In this document: one piece after another, positions 13,416-23,324 of the stretch
Layout of the letters: each line of letters starts with the position of its first letter
How positions within the stretch are numbered: the stretch's first letter is position 1
Source of the DNA: Megaleporinus macrocephalus
Taxonomy: Eukaryota > Chordata > Actinopteri > Characiformes > Anostomidae
NCBI GenBank assembly: GCA_021613375.1
Contig: CM038702.1
Location: 29,467,349 to 29,531,348, forward strand
DNA length: 64,000 nucleotides
Direction of reading: 5' to 3'
Translations under genes and position numbers: made by a program
The notes under the pieces: generated by a model
Database searches by the model: none
Told to the model about the DNA's origin: nothing
Seen by the model: only the letters and a program-made list of their open reading frames with translations

Positions 13416-15210
13416 AAAGGTGCAACACCTGTTAAGACAGATTCCAAGTTTGTTGTCTTATTGTATATGCTGTTATACAAATGTGGATATGTGTTTTTTT
13501 CCCCTAGGCTTACACTATGTTTATCCTTTACCTGCTAGAATGAATCAGCAGTTCATTATTTATATATTACATTTGTCACAATTGTTCCTATCAGTCATTT
13601 TGGTTTTACTATTAGGAGTGCTCTACATAATTTTTCAGTTGTTTGTTTACTCTAAAAAATTATTTATCTCACAAAATTTAAACAACCACACATCCATGAT
13701 GGTGAAATGTCATGTTTTTATTCATAAAACGATTACTAGATTAATGCCAGTGTACAAAATATATGCTAATACAGGGTGTTTCTTGCAGTGATTTGTATCA
13801 ACAATTGGATTAAATGTGGCATTGTATTGCATTAGCCTTTTGCATTTTTCTTGGATTACACAAAAATGAAAAATACTCTAATATGCTCTCATTTGTGCAA
13901 CAGCAGCAGCAGAAAGTGGTTGCTTTATGACGTGTAAATGGTTTCCTGAAGTAAGCAATAAGTTGTCATTCCTTATGCAATGTTTATCACCAAAGATATT
14001 GCACCTTTGCCATTTTTGAATACTGCTCCTCTGCTATAAAAGAGAGACACTGAAAACGGGCCCACTGCTGGATCCAGGTAGTCCCTAATGCATATTAAAG
14101 AGTGCACATTCTGTAAACCTGACCTATTCCCAGTCCTTATATAAATAAATTGTTTGTGTGTGTCTCACAAGAGTGCAAATGCGCTTCCAAGTGTTTGTAC
14201 CTGTACTACATAAAAGTTGTAGTTTCACACAGAAATATATAACTAAATTATCAAACATTGTGCTATTCTTATGTAACTAAAATACCTATGTACATTCATT
14301 GTCCATTTTACTTCAGAGCGCTACACTTCAGTCATTAGATTTTTAAAATGGACACTTGTGTACTGTGTTTCAATAAACAATAAAAAAGAGAAGTCAGTTT
14401 ATTTTTACTTTATTTTGACTATGTCAAAAAAAACTGATAATGTTAACCAATTTACATTGACAAATCCACATAACTCAATCACAGTAAGTAAAATTATGGT
14501 CATAACACTTGAGCACACAATGAATGTAGTGGTATCCTACCGTCAATCTATCTCTTTGTATTTATATCAAATCAGTCAACAGAATGGATTACAAAACAAA
14601 AGGTTTGTGATTAGCAATAATTTCACTTTATAATAATAGCTGCACATTTATGATAAGTAACGATTGAGTCATGAATACATACAGAAATGGTTCTTTTCTC
14701 TGTAAATGTCTATACAGCACCAACTGCTGTTGATAAATACTGTATAGTTAAATCTATATAAAAGAAACTATAGCCATAAAACAAAAGGAAATTACTAGGA
14801 GGCCCAAGGAGTCCACAAAACATACTACTTTTACAACCAGCGAGGACTATCGTGCAATCACATTTTACTTGCTGACTTTGTTTCTCTCTTATTCTTTCAA
14901 ATGCTAATTTATTCTTCAGCATTCATGGACCAATTAAGGCTCACAGTATTAGCACCACGAATACACAAAGTTCAGGGAGTTACAGAATTGACTTTTCTTA
15001 GAATGCAGTTAAAATTAAAACAGTATGTGCTATAAAATACATTTAAATAATTTGATGCTGTGCCTCTAATAACATTGTAGAAAAAAAGAGAGCGTTGTTG
15101 TCAGTATAAACAAGACTCGAGTTTGAATTTGGACATGAATTACTGGCACCCACTGGCAACACCCTGCGCTACAAATACAGACTAATATTTAATCATCAGT
15201 TTGAGCTGCC
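13416..15210. other. Intergenic and 3' flank of the Gly/Arg/Pro-rich gene
   Basis: AT-rich DNA with no coding pattern. The last several hundred bases before 15211 are the expected 3' UTR of the minus-strand gene that ends at 15211. Confidence 0.45.
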
Positions 15211-18200
15211 TTAAAACCGCCGGCCACCTGGGGGCCCTGGCCAGCGCTGACCCCTGCCTGGGGGCAGATGGGGAGGAGGAAGGGGTGGTCCATTGTGGTA
15301 GCTGCGTGAAAGGATAAAATTACACATTTGGATTCTGGTGGTGAGTTAAAAAAAGGGCCCGTGCCACAATTACCAATTTCTTTCTCTGTAGAAAATCTAG
15401 CATTAACTATAAAATAAATTCATGCATTATCCAATTCATGTCCAAAGCTACAGCAATTTGTTGTATTACAATCTTTTGTATTCACAGTTTGACTGAGCAA
15501 TGTTTGTGCTCTACCAAACTAGAGTAATCTGTAAAATACTGAAAAGACTGTTGAGCTATAGAGATGCACACAGCCTAAAGAGTGTTTGAGAAGAGAAGAA
15601 CGGGGCAAGGAATGAGCTCTATGTGCAGGTCTTACCCTCTGGGATGAAAATGACGTGGGGGGCCGGGTGGCATCATGCCCCGTCCTCTTGATGGCAGTGG
15701 TGGTCCTCTGAAAGCTGGGTGCCCCGGTGGGAGTGGAGGAGGTGGGCCATGCCTATAACAGAGAAATTTTACAAGCCACGTTTCCACTGCATGTTATGTC
15801 TCAATTTCATTCTGCTTACTCTGTTACCAGCTATATCATTTCCCACAGCAGACAGTGCCCCTTGCCATGACGTCATCTTCAATGTGAGATGCTGACCAAT
15901 CAGTAATCTTCAGTTTTACAACTTCACTTTTTGGTATTGGCCTAGCTTACTCAGAACCTGCTCGGAGGTGATACCAGAAATACAAATTAGAATAGAATAT
16001 GGTGAAAAGACTTCTGACTTGACAGTCCATCATTGAAAAAGGTTGTCTGTATCAAATAATATTAATTGCAAGTTGACCGGAAGGGAAAAATATGGGAGGA
16101 GAATATATAAGAACAGCAGGGACAACCGCAGCTTTGAGAGGATTGTTCAAAAAGTCGATTCAAAAACTTGGGAGAGTTTTACAGGGTGAGGAATGAGGCA
16201 GTGCATCAAAAGCCACCACAGGCAGACACCTACAGTAAACGGGCAACAACAAAGGTGTCATACCTGTGGTAAGGAAAAAAAACCCAGACTGTTACTCAGT
16301 GGTCCCAAGACCTGTTATCAGATGAAAGTAAATTCTGCATTTCATAAAAAAAAAATCAAGGTCCTCAAAGTCTGGAGGAAGAGTGGAGACGTGCAGAACT
16401 TAAGGTGTCTGAAGTCCAAGTTCTACTGTCTGTGAATATTTGGGATGCAATGTCATCAGCTGGTGTTGCTTCACTGTGTTTTATCTAAAGTCAATGCAGT
16501 CATCTACCAGAAGATTGTAGAGCACTTTATGCCAACAGGGCCAAAACTACTACCACATGATATTACTGCCCTTGACTGGCCAGCCAACTCTCTGGACCTG
16601 AACCCCTCAACAGAGAATCAACAGAGTACTGCCAAGAGGAAAATTAGAAACACCATATCGAGCAAAATAGACAAACTAAAGGGATTTTCCTTGGCTGTAA
16701 ACCATATGGATCAATTCTAAAACAAAAAAGGCTTGAAATATGTCAACTTGCGTGCAAAGAACATGAAAGAAAACATTTAACCTATTTTAATTAAACTATG
16801 GATAAAAATTGACATTTTGGACACAGCGGAAAACCAGAAAAGCCGAGTAATGTTGAGCCGTTACCATGTAGTGGAAAAGCAGTTTTACATGTCTATTTAC
16901 AACCCTATGCTTTGGCCTTGAAATGAAATTAGCTTCTTTCCTTATTTGGTGAACTTAGGAATAACTGGACAAGCTAGTTTCTCATACTACTAGTATTTGG
17001 AGCTTGCTAATAGGTAATGTTACTAGCTTTCGAGGTCAACAGCAACAAATTAAACTTGTTACTTTACTATCAAGCTTACAATTTACGCAATTCAAGCTGG
17101 TCTTTTGATATATTCAAATATCAAAAAAGTGGAATAATGCATTGATGCAACTTACAGGTTGAGATTGAGTATTGATGATAATAAATTTGGAACTGCCACT
17201 GCAGGCAAACACTGCTGTCTGGGGAGAATAATGCAGAGTAAACTGACATCTTCGAATTGAAGTTTTCCAGGATCTTGTTAAAAATGTGGAAGCTGAAGTT
17301 GACTTTATAATTGGCAACTTGTTTTGTGAATTTTCCATTCCATGAATTTTCAATAGTGCGAAAGTTACATTCTTGTGACTGTACAAGCTGTAGCATTTAA
17401 GGTGGAACATGACATTTGATTTAGAAGCTGGCGAATGGGAAAGCCAACTTAAGTCCCATTTAAAGATGAACATCAACTATAACCACTGACACTACTCCAC
17501 AATGCCAGTGTTAATATGGTTTTACATACTATGGTAGCTTTAAAGCCACTCCAACAGAACTTAAAGATTTTTAATGCCATGCTATGAGTGAAAACAAGTT
17601 AAAAAGAAGATAAATAAAGGCAATGTTATTAATATAATACTCTCTTCTGAAAAAGCAGGCATATTATAAGACAATTACAGAGGTATATACCTGTGCATGG
17701 GTGGGGGAGGTCCCCTAACATGCATTGGTGGAGGAAGTGGTGGGGGTGGACCCATGCCCATTCCCATAGGACCACCTCTACCTCCTTTTCTGCCATACAT
17801 GTCTGGATACGGACGTGGTCTGCCCATTCCCCTCCTAGAAAAACAGAGTTTAGCTGCATAAGTCATGCCAACTTGTTTTTAAATTGAAAATAATCCAATA
17901 TGCACAATTTCGCACTGAACATACATCTAGTTTATCAGTCAAGGCATATTTGGTGTCTGAAATCACCCCCGAAAGCTTCGAATACCAAGCATATTTTGCC
18001 TAAACAACTGTCTTCGGGGTCAGGCAGAAAATTGGGGAAATTAGATCTTAAGATTAAGAATGCTTAAGAAACTCCAATATTATAGGGCAATATATAGGCA
18101 GTTTTAGGGCAACCTAATAGGTCCAAATCCATTCATGAACCCATCACGACTTCTGCCTCTGCCTCGTCCTGGTGGGCCAAATCCTTTAATCATCATTGCA

Positions 18201-18442
18201 CGTCCACCACAGCCTCCCCGACCAATCCGGCCACCTTTAACCTCACAACCTCTGTAGAAATAACATAGAAATAACTTCTCAGTTATTAGATATACCTTGA
18301 TCGAGACTAATAGTAGGAGCTTTAATTATGCGACCTACCTGGTTTTATTGGAGCCTGGAACTGGCTGCTCCTCTATAGGCATCTCAGTGGTCTCTGTTAT
18401 CTTTGTAGACTCTTCCACCTGATCTGCTGTGTCAACTTCCAT
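15211..18442 (-). CDS. Gly/Arg- and proline-rich protein, 197 aa, unidentified
   Basis: Five coding exons on the minus strand: 18339-18442 (ATG at its first bases), 18114-18251, 17691-17834, 15636-15752 and 15211-15301 (TAA at 15211-15213). All phases join. The order is: an acidic N-terminus of about 34 residues rich in Glu and Thr (MEVDTADQVEESTKITE); a basic Gly/Arg block with GGRIGRGGCGGRA and GRGRGRSRDG; an RRGMGRPRPYPDMYGRKG segment; then proline-rich repeats with Met, His and Arg (GPPPPLPPP, GPPPPMHR, HGPPPPLPP), ending PPGGRRF. Composition suggests an RNA-binding or splicing-related protein with an RGG-like block and polyproline SH3/WW/GYF ligands. That is inference, and I recognise no named family. 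The donor after 18114 reads AG|GTTGCC, a weak site, but it is the only one keeping the frame. A 5' UTR exon probably ends at 20719. Confidence 0.8.
16080..16860 (+). mobile_element. Broken Tc1/mariner-type DNA transposon
   Basis: This lies in the 3.3-kb span containing an intron of the minus-strand proline-rich gene, in opposite orientation. Two reading frames (16193-16435 and 16445-16720) give fragments of a Tc1 transposase. Visible pieces are KVWRKSGD, LLHCVLSKVNAVIYQKIVEHFM and the signature LDWPANSLDLNP, followed by KRKIRNT. Frameshifts and an internal deletion between the EHFM block and the LDWP block remove part of the catalytic DDE domain. The copy must be dead. Terminal inverted repeats were not located, so the outer limits are approximate. 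Confidence 0.8.
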
Positions 18443-18760
18443 CTGTTAAACAGATACAGCACTGCACTATTCACATAAAAATTTCAGTTACACTTAATGT
18501 ACTTTACAGCCTGCTTTGATACGTAACATTCTTGTCATTGTTAAATTCCAGAGTAAATCATAACTGGCATCAAACATATATGACATAAGGATACATACGG
18601 TGTAACTAACCATCTATTTTTTCCTCTCATTCTTTCTTTTCATAATTTTGGCCAATTAAAGTGATCCTGGCAAGCCTTCCATGGTCTACTGTACAAAAAC
18701 AGGCCAGATGATTTATAAATAATACTGTATTTATTAGATATGTAACTCTTGGCTTATGTG

Positions 18761-18801
18761 ACTATTATTATTATTATTATTATTATTATTGTTGTTGTTA
18801 T
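18761..18801. repeat. (TTA)n/(TTG)n microsatellite
   Basis: About ten TTA units followed by GTT units. Confidence 0.9.
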
Positions 18802-19286
18802 TGTGAAAATGTGAGCTTAAAAGAGAGCCCTAGTATGAAGAGATCTGTAATTTTACCATTTAACTTTACTCTAAGAGCAAGCTAAATGTTACCATGTGAA
18901 ATATTTTTTTGTGAAAGTTTGGTGAAAGTGTAATTTAGTAAGGTACTAAAAAAAGGCAAAATTCTGGAGGAAAATTAATTTATTTGGATTTTAAAAATAA
19001 CTTTGTAAACCCTTGACTATATTGTAAGAATCAGAAGACACTTATTCAGAAGAAATACTACTCATGCTAATAACTATAAATGTTAAGGTTGACACCTATT
19101 ACTACACAAACCAGGTTATGTAAATGATTCAGGCATTTGTCCTTGTACTGTGCAACAATTTTCAGCTTACTTTCTGGTAGGGTGGACAATATGGCAAGAA
19201 TATTATATCAGAATGCACATTTTCATGATACACAACAAACTTTGTTAGATGTAGTTTAATACAACAGACCTAATAAAATAGACCAT

Positions 19287-19287
19287 C

Positions 19288-19321
<34 letters not shown>

Positions 19322-19343
19322 TAATAACAACAACAACAACAAA
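19287..19343. repeat. (AAT)n/(AAC)n microsatellite
   Basis: AAT units pass into AAC units, the mirror arrangement of the 18761 array. Confidence 0.9.
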
Positions 19344-19794
19344 CCAGAAAAGCACATTTCCTGAAGCGCAGAATGGTTGTGCAGTGTGAGCAGATTGAGG
19401 GGAGTAGCAAAGGATGGATAAACAACAAATAGAGGACTTCGGGTCAGTATGTCTGTGGATTAAAGTTTGGGGAGCTGCCTTGAGTGAATGCATGCAGTTA
19501 GATGGTTGCAAGTTAAACAAAACCATACAGTTTGGTTGGGCCTAAAAATGAATAGGACTCTATGTGGAAAGAAGAGGGATGGGGACAAACACGACAAACA
19601 GATAAGTATAGGTCGAAACAACACTGCATTTGTGGTCAGGGGCCTGCCCTGAGGTAGTGTATGTGAAATGGTGAGTCATTTAAGCAGAAGTACAGTAGCT
19701 TGGCATTACATTTTTCATCTTATTCATTCTCCATGGGAAAAAATTCCCAAATTTTGCTAGCCAGAAACCGGGCATTCAATCAAAAAAACTGTAT

Positions 19795-19930
19795 AATCAT
19801 ACACAATCATACCCGACAATTTGGAGTTGGAACAGAGTTGATATCTTGAAAACTGCAGGACAAGTTATGTTGCGGAAATACGGCATAAAAATAAGAAAAA
19901 ACATAATAATATAAAACAAATAACTAACAT
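19795..19930 (+). repeat. Dispersed repeat, copy 1 (pair with 46930-47070)
   Basis: It shares with 46930-47070, in the same orientation, the block 'acacaatc.tacc.gacaat.tggagtt'. Further on both copies share a run resembling 'aatataaaac.aataac'. Family unknown. Confidence 0.5.
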
Positions 19931-20718
19931 AATTAAATTAAATATAAAATATTATATCAGTCAAAAACGTTCTGAAACTACTGTCAATAACTAAACCTAC
20001 AAAGGATGATGTGATAAAAACGGAACAACAGCATATATTTGCATAATAAAAAAAACGAATACAGAGATATGGAACACGCCGTTAACAATATTAAGCCTAC
20101 TATGAACATTTTCTATAAAACGACTTTAAAGAAACTGTACATTCATACAGTACAAAAGTACTAACTGTGTTCTAATACATAGCCATTTTCTTCCTTTTTT
20201 CATGACAACTGTTTTTACCCAATGTATGGTATTGACCTGGCAACGTTACTAATGTTTTTTAACGAAATTGAAAACTGGGTACGACCTACCGCTAACTAAC
20301 CTTAGCTGACAATTCGCTTGGCTGCCCACATTTGTTCTCACCATGTTGAAGGGGCTTTCAGTTTAATTTAATACGACAAATTTTCTCTATATTTGTAAAG
20401 ATATTTCAGATAAAACAAATCGTACCTAAAAGTACGTTAGCCTTAAGTGATTAAAGAAGGCCATTAGTAACTAATATTGATAGTGAACGCCCTAATAAAT
20501 ATTTTGCACATTTTTACAGGATAAAATCTAACACAATGCTGAACTAACACGGCTGCAACTGTTTTTTTAAGGTTGATATATTTCTCAGTACGATTAAAGG
20601 TATGCGTTAGCTAGCTAGCAATGCTACGCTAGCAAACGAGTATGTTTACTAGCTTCTTTAAGCTACATACAGACATTCAGTCGTGTTCGTAACGTTATAA
20701 CAGGCAGATGGAACTTAC

Positions 20719-20930
20719 CTTGAGAATGAATGACCTCGTATTGTTGACTTCGTAAGAATAGTTTCGGCTGTCTGTTCAATATAACACAAATACTTAAAAC
20801 ATAGAGTGAGAAAAAAAATGCAGAAGCCTTCTGTCTCCCCTGCTTTGAAATGGCGGCTTCTGAGTCTGAAGCACGGAATCTGATCTCAGAAAGCTGGAAT
20901 GTTTTTGGTTCATCAGGCACGATGCAGCGT
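20719..20930 (-). promoter_or_regulatory. Likely 5' UTR exon and promoter of the proline-rich gene
   Basis: A strong minus-strand donor (ctcaag|gtaagt) lies at 20713-20718. The exon upstream of it would join the exon that begins with ATG at 18442, giving the start context CAAGATGG. The DNA from about 20820 to 20930 is richer in GC than its surroundings, as expected near a transcription start. The exon's 5' end cannot be set. Confidence 0.5.
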
Positions 20931-21703
20931 TCAAGTCATTTGAGAACTATCGTTCTTTTTCATGTATCCATGTTTATTCGCGCTTTTTACATTTAATCTA
21001 CTTTCCAAATCCCACTACCTAATTCATATGACGAGTTTTGCATATTTACAGCAATAAACGATTAAATGAAAAAAGGTTAAACATGTCTACACAGACAGAC
21101 AAACACTGGCTTAGCCTAAATTACCTGGCTTCTGGTCGTGATGTCATTCGGTGAGTCCTGCACACTAGAAGCGTCTATTAAAGGCTTAGAAAGGAAACTA
21201 CCTACTATTTAGGTAGACATTTTTGCTGTAGCAACAATAATGGCAAGAGACACAGTGGACTAACACTAACCTTTTGCCAACTAATTGGCAGGATCACAAA
21301 CAGATGAATACATTTGCCCGGTTAGCAATAATTCCGTTTCTGACATGTTGCTTTTCAGCATAAACCATATCCCCCTCCCTAATCTGTGTATTTGACTTGT
21401 TAAAATGTTATATCCACATTTGGGCTCCATCCTCCCCCCAAATTAAGCAGATGAAAAGCACACAGTTAAAGTAACCATAGGTTTATTTTAAATTCCCAGT
21501 CTTTAAATGTCTGGCAATGAAACACACATATACGTTAAAAAAGGTTAAGTAAATGTGATGGCACAGCGATCAAGTGCCAGAATGACTATTTACACATCAG
21601 AATTATGACACGACCTCTGGCCAGTAGAAAAGGTTCAAAATATGTACAAACGACAACAGTGTTCATGATTCAAGCTTGCGACTGGATAAACAATTTAGAA
21701 TCG
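20931..21703. other. Intergenic and msgn1 3' UTR
   Basis: No coding pattern. The part adjoining 21704 is the expected 3' UTR of msgn1. Confidence 0.45.
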
Positions 21704-22171
21704 TCATTTTTGGCTGAGAATGTCCGACAAGTCCTTTATGTACTCGATTGTGTACTTTAGTGTCTGAATCTTGGTGAGCGGCTGCCCCTTGCGGCTGTAG
21801 ACCGGTGGCAGGTAATCCCTGAGCTGGTGTAGAGCTTCCGCCAAACTCCTCATCCGCAGTTTCTCCCTCTCGCTTGCTTTCATGCGCCTCTTGCTTGACA
21901 TCTTCGGCTTGCTCAGTTTCCGCTGGCCGCTCCTGGCTCCCTTGTCGTGCAGTCTGTCATACGAAAAGTTCGAGAAACTCTGCTCGCCGTCTGTAGTCTG
22001 AGGCTCCGGGGAGGAGCGGCTGGAATAAGGAGAAGAGTCTGGGGACGAGGGTGTGTATCTCAGCAAGGCCTGCCGAGGTTCTCCCAAACCCGTCCAGTCC
22101 CACTGAGACAAAATCCTGGCCGTCATGAGTTCCACATCTGTCTGAACGACTTCCTCAGCGAGGCTAGCCAT
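21704..22171 (-). CDS. msgn1: Mesogenin-1, bHLH transcription factor
   Basis: A single uninterrupted exon of 155 codons plus TGA. Residues from about 96 to 150 form a bHLH domain: a basic region (RRMKASEREKLRMRSL), helix 1 (AEALHQLRDYLPP), a loop with YSRKGQPLTK, and helix 2 (IQTLKYTIEYIKDLSDIL). The loop and helix-2 pattern fits mesogenin rather than Mesp proteins, which lack the VYSRKGQPL form. The N-terminal part is Ser/Pro-rich with a poly-Ser-Pro stretch, typical of an activation region. Msgn1 acts in the nucleus of presomitic mesoderm cells under Wnt and Tbx control to drive mesoderm maturation and segmentation; this is known from mouse and zebrafish. gen1 lies next upstream on the same strand, as in human 2p24, which supports the call. 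No intron or frame damage is seen. Confidence 0.95.
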   Translation of the reverse strand: MASLAEEVVQTDVELMTARILSQWDWTGLGEPRQALLRYTPSSPDSSPYSSRSSPEPQTTDGEQSFSNFSYDRLHDKGARSGQRKLSKPKMSSKRRMKASEREKLRMRSLAEALHQLRDYLPPVYSRKGQPLTKIQTLKYTIEYIKDLSDILSQK

Positions 22172-22245
22172 GGTGCTGCTAATTCACTCAGGCGGCTTGT
22201 GAGGGGGGAAAAGCTTAGGCTTGTGGAAAAACTCAGGTGAGAGGA

Positions 22246-22252
22246 TTTTATA
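22246..22252 (-). promoter_or_regulatory. TATA box of msgn1
   Basis: On the minus strand this reads TATAAAA (context gtataaaatcc), about 75 bases before the ATG. That spacing allows a short 5' UTR of about 45 bases. Confidence 0.65.
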
Positions 22253-22289
22253 CCAGCGCAGACTTTACGAGCTCACAGCTTTTGCGAAG

Positions 22290-22296
22290 TTCAAAG
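22290..22296 (+). promoter_or_regulatory. Possible TCF/LEF site in the msgn1 promoter
   Basis: TTCAAAG fits the WWCAAAG consensus and lies about 40 bases upstream of the TATA box. Mouse Msgn1 is a Wnt target, so the site is plausible, but a 7-base match is weak evidence. Confidence 0.3.
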
Positions 22297-22299
22297 AGG

Positions 22300-23324
22300 G
22301 CCTGTAGTGGCAAAACGAGACGTTCGTTGTCACAAAGGTGCGAATAAAGTCAATACGACGTGATAATCCCAACGAGAAAAAAAATACTTAGATTGCCTTT
22401 TGTGGGGGAGCAGTTTTACGTGGACGTAACGGTCATTGACAGATTTATACGACACGTCTCAGGGAAATGAAGTAGACAAATGACACTTTATGGTCATTTT
22501 CAGTGTAGGGAATAAGAAGCCCCGTACGTTAATTGGGCTACGGTGGCTACCTTGTTAACTGCAAATGAGCGCTTAGCACAGAACTGTAAGGCCAGGGATC
22601 ATGTTCGAATTCGGAGTTGTTTTTGTAACGAACGTTATAGGTAAATGTATCCGTCCAACAAAGAACATTATTTGGTGAGTGCGACAGGCAAGGACTGCAG
22701 CTGTTAGTCCAGTTCATTTCATGGAGGCCTTTCATGTCTGCAAAGGTGTGCAACATGGCACTGCATAGATGAAGGAGCAGCAGCGTGGCTGGTAATAAAG
22801 TGTGGTGTTGACTTCGTGACCAAACGCCTACGCACCCATCACAGAAAGGAAGACACGCATTTAAAGCATTTTACATCTTTATTTAGACCGGGCTTTCATT
22901 TTATTAAGGAAGGCAACCACTTAAAACAAGGCATTGCCAGTAATATCCCGAGGTGTTTTACATTAACTATGTAGCAACGTTCAGATCGTTGTTTTGCCAC
23001 TGCAACAAAGCAGTTAAACCGAGCTGTTTAAATGGCACATATTACAGTATCAGAACACTGGTGTGTAGAATTCCAGACCAGTTAAATGAAGTTAAAAGAA
23101 GTTAAATGACTTCTTTTAAAAAATGCACACAATGTGACTAAAGGGCAAGACACACTGATGCACTCAACACCAAAAGAACCCAAAAAAAAACAGCGTTGTC
23201 TTGATGGCTGTATACTTTATAAGATGAACCAACAACACATTAATAGAGAACATTCTGATTCCCACTCTTACATAAGTATGTTTGAGATTGTTAAATGCAT
23301 TGGTTCCTAAATGTAGAAAAATTT
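22300..23324. other. msgn1 upstream region and gen1 3' flank
   Basis: No coding pattern. It should hold distal msgn1 control DNA and the gen1 3' UTR. A short direct repeat, 'gttaaatgaagttaaaagaagttaaatgac', is at about 23080-23110. Confidence 0.4.

Larger units (their letters stand above)
18443..20718 (-). other. Probable first intron of the proline-rich gene
   Basis: Between the ATG-bearing exon (acceptor after 18442) and the likely 5' exon ending at 20719 there is no coding pattern. The stretch holds two trinucleotide microsatellites and a dispersed repeat, listed separately. Confidence 0.5.

Noticed and set aside
17629..17887. Competing ORFs over the exon 17691-17834 on both strands
   Set aside because: Only the minus frame reading RRGMGRPRPYPDMYG joins the neighbouring exons in phase; the others are shadows of GC-rich coding DNA.
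20851..20970. Plus-strand ATG in good context (aaatggcggcttctgag) that might start a divergent gene
   Set aside because: The frame closes within about 50 codons, has no usable donor, and no downstream exons follow on the plus strand. The region is better read as the promoter of the minus-strand gene.
21947..22240. 97-codon plus-strand ORF across msgn1
   Set aside because: Antisense shadow of the msgn1 coding exon with no family resemblance.
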